NCBI GenBank assembly: GCA_016702605.1 | Contig: JADJDQ010000002.1 | Span: 517,001 to 581,000, forward strand | Direction of reading: 5' to 3' | Source of the DNA: Candidatus Intricatilinea gracilis | Lineage (GTDB): Bacteria; Pseudomonadota; Gammaproteobacteria; Burkholderiales; Burkholderiaceae_C | Length of the DNA: 64,000 nucleotides | Shown here: piece by piece, positions 59,727-64,000 of the stretch | Position numbering within the stretch: the first letter of the stretch is position 1 | Layout of the letters: each line of letters begins with the position of its first letter | The notes under the pieces: generated by a model | What the model was told of the DNA's origin: nothing | Databases searched by the model: none | What the model saw: the letters and a program-made list of their open reading frames with translations, nothing else | Made by a program: the position numbers and the translations under genes

Positions 59727-60440
59727 TCAGCCGCCCAGCCCGGCGTAGACCTTCTGCACGTCTTCGTTGGCGTCCAGCGCGGCGAGAAAGTCTTCCACTT
59801 CCTCGAGTTGCTCGGCGCTCAGGCTGGCGGGCGCGATCGGGTTCTTGGGCTTGTAGCCGAGCTTGGCCGACAACACGTTGAAGCCTTGCGCCGGCAAGGC
59901 GCGGGCGACGAGGTCGAGGTCGGTCGGCTCGGTGATGAACAGGGCCACACCCTCGTCGTCGACCGGTTCGAAGTCCTGCGCACCGGCCTCGATGGCGGCC
60001 AGTTCGGCGTCGGCGCCCTTGCTGGTGGGTTCGGCTTCGATCAGGCCGACATGGTCGAAATCCCAAGACACCGAGCCCGAGCTGCCGAGCTGGCCCTTGC
60101 GGAACAACACCCGCATGTCGGACGCGGCGCGGTTCACGTTGTCGGTCAGGCACTCCACCATCACCGGCACGCGGTGCGGCGCAAACCCTTCGTAGATGGT
60201 GTGTTCGAAATGCACCGCCTCACCGGTGAGGCCTGCGCCCTTCTTGATGGCGCGGTCGAGTGTGTCCTTGGGCATCGAGACCTTGCGGGCCTGCTCCATC
60301 ACCAGGCGCAGGCGCGAGTTGCCGGCCGGGTCGGCGCCGTGGCGCGCCGCGATCATGATGTCCTTGGCCAGTTTGCCGAACAACCTGCCCTTGGCATTGG
60401 CCGCGAGGTCCTTGTGTTTGGCTTTCCATTGCGCGCCCAT
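59727..60440 (-). CDS. YebC/PmpR family protein
   Basis: The 237-residue product has the YebC start (GAQWKAKHKDLAANAKGRLFGKLAKDIMIAARHGADP), KKGAGLTGEAVHFEHTIYEG and the acidic C-terminal domain. Members act as DNA-binding regulators, and some promote translation of proline-rich stretches. Sequence detail resembles the YeeN branch. Confidence 0.9.
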   Translation of the reverse strand: MGAQWKAKHKDLAANAKGRLFGKLAKDIMIAARHGADPAGNSRLRLVMEQARKVSMPKDTLDRAIKKGAGLTGEAVHFEHTIYEGFAPHRVPVMVECLTDNVNRAASDMRVLFRKGQLGSSGSVSWDFDHVGLIEAEPTSKGADAELAAIEAGAQDFEPVDDEGVALFITEPTDLDLVARALPAQGFNVLSAKLGYKPKNPIAPASLSAEQLEEVEDFLAALDANEDVQKVYAGLGG

Positions 60441-60638
60441 GGCAGGTCTTTCTCGATAGGCTCGGATCGGGTATGTCGACCCTGATCGCGGCGGATTGGT
60501 AGGTGGTGAGGTTGGCTGCGCGCGCGTCGACGGGACGGGCGGCCCCAGGTCGACCCGAGGTCGAACCGGGCCAGCGGCCAGGACCTCGCAGTTTAGGTGG
60601 CGCCGTTGCCGGCACCGCAGCGCCGGCAACGGCCTGCA

Positions 60639-61298
60639 TCAATCGCGCTCGGGTGCACCGAGCGGAAAGTAGGCGCGATACGGCCTGGCCTCGTCGACCG
60701 CACGGGCGAACGACGGCCGCTCCAGCAGGCAACGGCGGTAGGCGCGCAGGTTGACGTGTTGCTCACCGATCGGGTGGGCCCAGTCGGCGTAGAACAGGAA
60801 CGGGGCCGCGCCGCAATCGGCCAGGCTGAAGTCATCGCCGGCGGCCCAGACACGGGCGGCCATCTTGTGGTCCAGCCAGGCATAGGCGGTGTCCAGCATG
60901 TCACGCGCCTGCTGCACGCCGTAGGGGTCGCGGTCGGCGGGCGGGCGCAGCGCGTCGAAGACGATCTTCTGCTGCGGCGTGGACACGTAGTTGTCGAAGA
61001 AGCGGTCCATGACACGCACTTCGAGCGCAGCCTTGGGGTCCTCGGGGATCAGCCGCACCGGGCCGGGCAGGTGCAGGCCCAGGTATTCGACGATGCAGGT
61101 GGCCTCGATGACGGTGTGGTCCCCGTGCACCAGCACCGGGAAACGTTTCATGGGCCACAGCTCGGCCAGTTCACGCATGGCCGGGCTGTCGGGTCCGTCG
61201 AGTTGCCGCGGCACGAACGGCGTGGCGTTTTCGTACAGCGCCACCAGCACCTTCTGGCAATACGACGAGAACGGGTGAAAGTAGAGCTGCAGAGGCAT
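60639..61298 (-). CDS. Glutathione S-transferase
   Basis: The 219-residue protein has a thioredoxin-like N domain (LQLYFHPFSSYCQKVLVALYE, FPVLVHGDHTVIEATCIVEYLGL) and an alpha-helical C domain with FSLADCGAAPFLFYADW. It may conjugate glutathione to electrophiles. It is a single gene. Confidence 0.9.
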   Translation of the reverse strand: MPLQLYFHPFSSYCQKVLVALYENATPFVPRQLDGPDSPAMRELAELWPMKRFPVLVHGDHTVIEATCIVEYLGLHLPGPVRLIPEDPKAALEVRVMDRFFDNYVSTPQQKIVFDALRPPADRDPYGVQQARDMLDTAYAWLDHKMAARVWAAGDDFSLADCGAAPFLFYADWAHPIGEQHVNLRAYRRCLLERPSFARAVDEARPYRAYFPLGAPERD

Positions 61299-61493
61299 GG
61301 CGAGGTCTCCGAGGCCGAAGGTGGTGGCCACCTGCACCGGGGCCACCTGCTGCACGACGAATCAGCCCCGCCGGTATCGACATGCACGTCCGGCCGGCGG
61401 GCCTGCGCGAGCTGCGACTCTACGCGCAGGTGTGGTGCAAGCTTGGTGCAGCGGTGGTGCCAGGCCGGTGGGCGCTTGGCCGGACCAGGGCGA

Positions 61494-62739
<1,246 letters not shown>

Positions 62740-62750
<11 letters not shown>

Positions 62751-64000
62751 CGAGGTCGGCGAGGCTGGCGCCACAGTTGACGCCGTCGCCCGGCAGCGTG
62801 AAGTAGAAGGTCGAGCCCACGCCCGGCTGTGAATCGAACCAGATGCACCCTCGGTGCTGCTCGACCATCTTGCGTGCGATCGTCAGCCCGGCACCGCTGC
62901 CGCCGCCGAACTCGTCCTGACCGTGCAGGCGCTTGAACAACGCGAAGACGCGGCCCTTGTGACGTGCGTCGATGCCGATCCCGTTGTCGCGCACGTAGAA
63001 GATCGTGTCGGCCTGGCAATGCGGCGGTGTCGACGCCGGGCGCGCCACCACGCTGGCCAACTCGCTGGTCGCTTCGGCGGGCGGTTCGCCGGGCGGTTCG
63101 AACACGTCGATGTAGCCGATCTCGACCCAGCGCTGCGGCTTGTCGTTGTACTTGATGGCGTTGGCAATCAGGTTGGCGTAGACCTCGCGCACCCGCACAC
63201 GGTCGCAGCAGGCCGTCGGCAAGGGGCGCGGCAGTCGCAGCTCGACCTGGCTTTCGGCGAGGCGGGCGCCGAGCATGTCGGTGGCCTCGACCAGCACCGG
63301 GCCCAGGTCGATCCAGGTGAAGTCCGACGACAGCCGACCCAGCCGCGAGTAGTGCAGCAAGGCGTCGAGCAGCGTGTCCATACGCCCGGTGGTGCGCAGC
63401 AGCCAGTCCAGGCTTGCGGCGTCGTGACCGCGGCCGGCCTTGGCATCGTCCAGCAGTTGCAGGGCAGAGCTGCGGATACCACGCAGCGGCTCCTTCAGGT
63501 CGTGGCCGGCCAGGTAGGCGAAGGCATCGAGCTCGGCATTGCTGCTGGCCAGCTCGGCGTTGATCTCGGCCAGCTGTTCGGCCCGCATCACCACCAGCTC
63601 CATGACCATGCGACGCAGGCCCTGGGCGGCTTCGATCTCGACGTCGAGCCATGGCCTGGAGCGCCCGCGCACCTGCTCCTGCCACAACTCGAAGCTGCGC
63701 CGGGGGGTGAGGCGCAGGCCCATCGGGCCCAGGGCGGCGGGTTTCTCGTGCGGATTGCCCGCCCAGCTGTAGGTCTGCAGCTGTTCCTGGCGAAACCACA
63801 GCACCAGCGCGCTGTTGCCCCGGCGCGAGACGGCTGTGGCCAGCACACCGCTGGCCTGCGCGGCAAACGCCCGGCCCGGCGCCCAGGCATCGCCGAGTGC
63901 ATCGGTGGCATAGACCTGCTGCGCATCGGGCGCCTGGTCGATGCGTGCCCGCAGCCAGACCGCCACGGGATCGAGGGCCCCTGGCTCGGGTGTCAGACCG
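62740..64000 (-). CDS. Bacteriophytochrome-type sensor histidine kinase, 5' end outside the window
   Basis: The partial protein begins off the right edge, as the frame is open to 64000. It has the C-terminal part of a PHY domain (ALVLWFRQEQLQTYSWAGNPHEKP), a HisKA domain (FAYLAGHDLKEPLRGIRSSALQLL) and an HATPase domain (VYANLIANAIKYN, DNGIGID, GGGSGAGLTIARKMVE). The chromophore-binding GAF domain lies outside. It probably senses red/far-red light or redox and signals to the hybrid kinase. Confidence 0.87.

Overview
The window is high-GC chromosomal DNA with dense, mostly minus-strand operons. Protein types (Nif proteins with an oxygen-sensor-type NifA, a PEP-CTERM protein, a tandem molbindin, a bacteriophytochrome kinase, YebC, a yybP-ykoY manganese riboswitch) suggest a nitrogen-fixing betaproteobacterium of the order Burkholderiales, plausibly near Leptothrix/Rubrivivax. 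This assignment is an inference from gene content and not from a database search. No rRNA, tRNA or CRISPR array was seen.

Region 1 (1-3.8 kb, plus strand): a NifA/sigma54-type control region, an unrecognised 196-residue gene, draT and draG (reversible ADP-ribosylation of dinitrogenase reductase), an ArsC-like nitrogenase-associated protein and an FmdB-type zinc ribbon. Region 2 (3.9-14 kb) is not nif: a degenerate-looking DUF2779 protein, a glucose/sorbosone-dehydrogenase lipoprotein, a large TIG/FN3 lipoprotein, then a visibly less GC-rich stretch with SleB hydrolase, TonB-like, DUF1161 and PEP-CTERM genes.

Region 3 (14-26.8 kb, minus strand): one long probable transcription unit that starts at a sigma54 promoter and NifA site in front of nifB. 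It runs through fdxN, an IscA-like carrier, the LRV Fe-S protein, two nifZ copies, a second cysteine desulfurase and nifT. It then continues into unusual accessory genes: a DegT-like protein without the PLP lysine, a SIR2-like protein without the catalytic histidine, a 2Fe-2S ferredoxin, an FAD amine oxidase, a small helical protein and a GT41 (SPINDLY/OGT-type) glycosyltransferase. nifB has lost the link to its C-terminal NafY/NifX-like domain, and nifA just upstream carries a one-base frameshift in a G run.

Region 4 (26.9-40.9 kb, minus strand): nifA, a ferritin-like gene, fixABCX (electron bifurcation to nitrogenase), nifW and nifV under a well-matched sigma54 promoter plus NifA site. Next comes an isc-type Fe-S assembly operon (iscS-iscU-erpA-like-iscA-hscA-fdx, without hscB or iscR) and a paralogue of the small helical protein. 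Region 5 (40.9-50.6 kb): modE-modA-modB-modC with a divergent molbindin gene and two ModE-box candidates, then nifE-nifN-nifX-DUF269-DUF683-fdxB-nifQ for FeMo-cofactor assembly. nifHDK are not in the window.

Region 6 (50.9-64 kb) is ordinary chromosome: a diguanylate cyclase, esterase, GNAT, RidA, a dienoyl-CoA-reductase-like flavoprotein, a riboswitch-controlled UPF0016 transporter, parDE, a polysaccharide deacetylase, a GH24 lysozyme, YebC, a GST, and a phytochrome kinase/hybrid response-regulator pair that runs off the window end.
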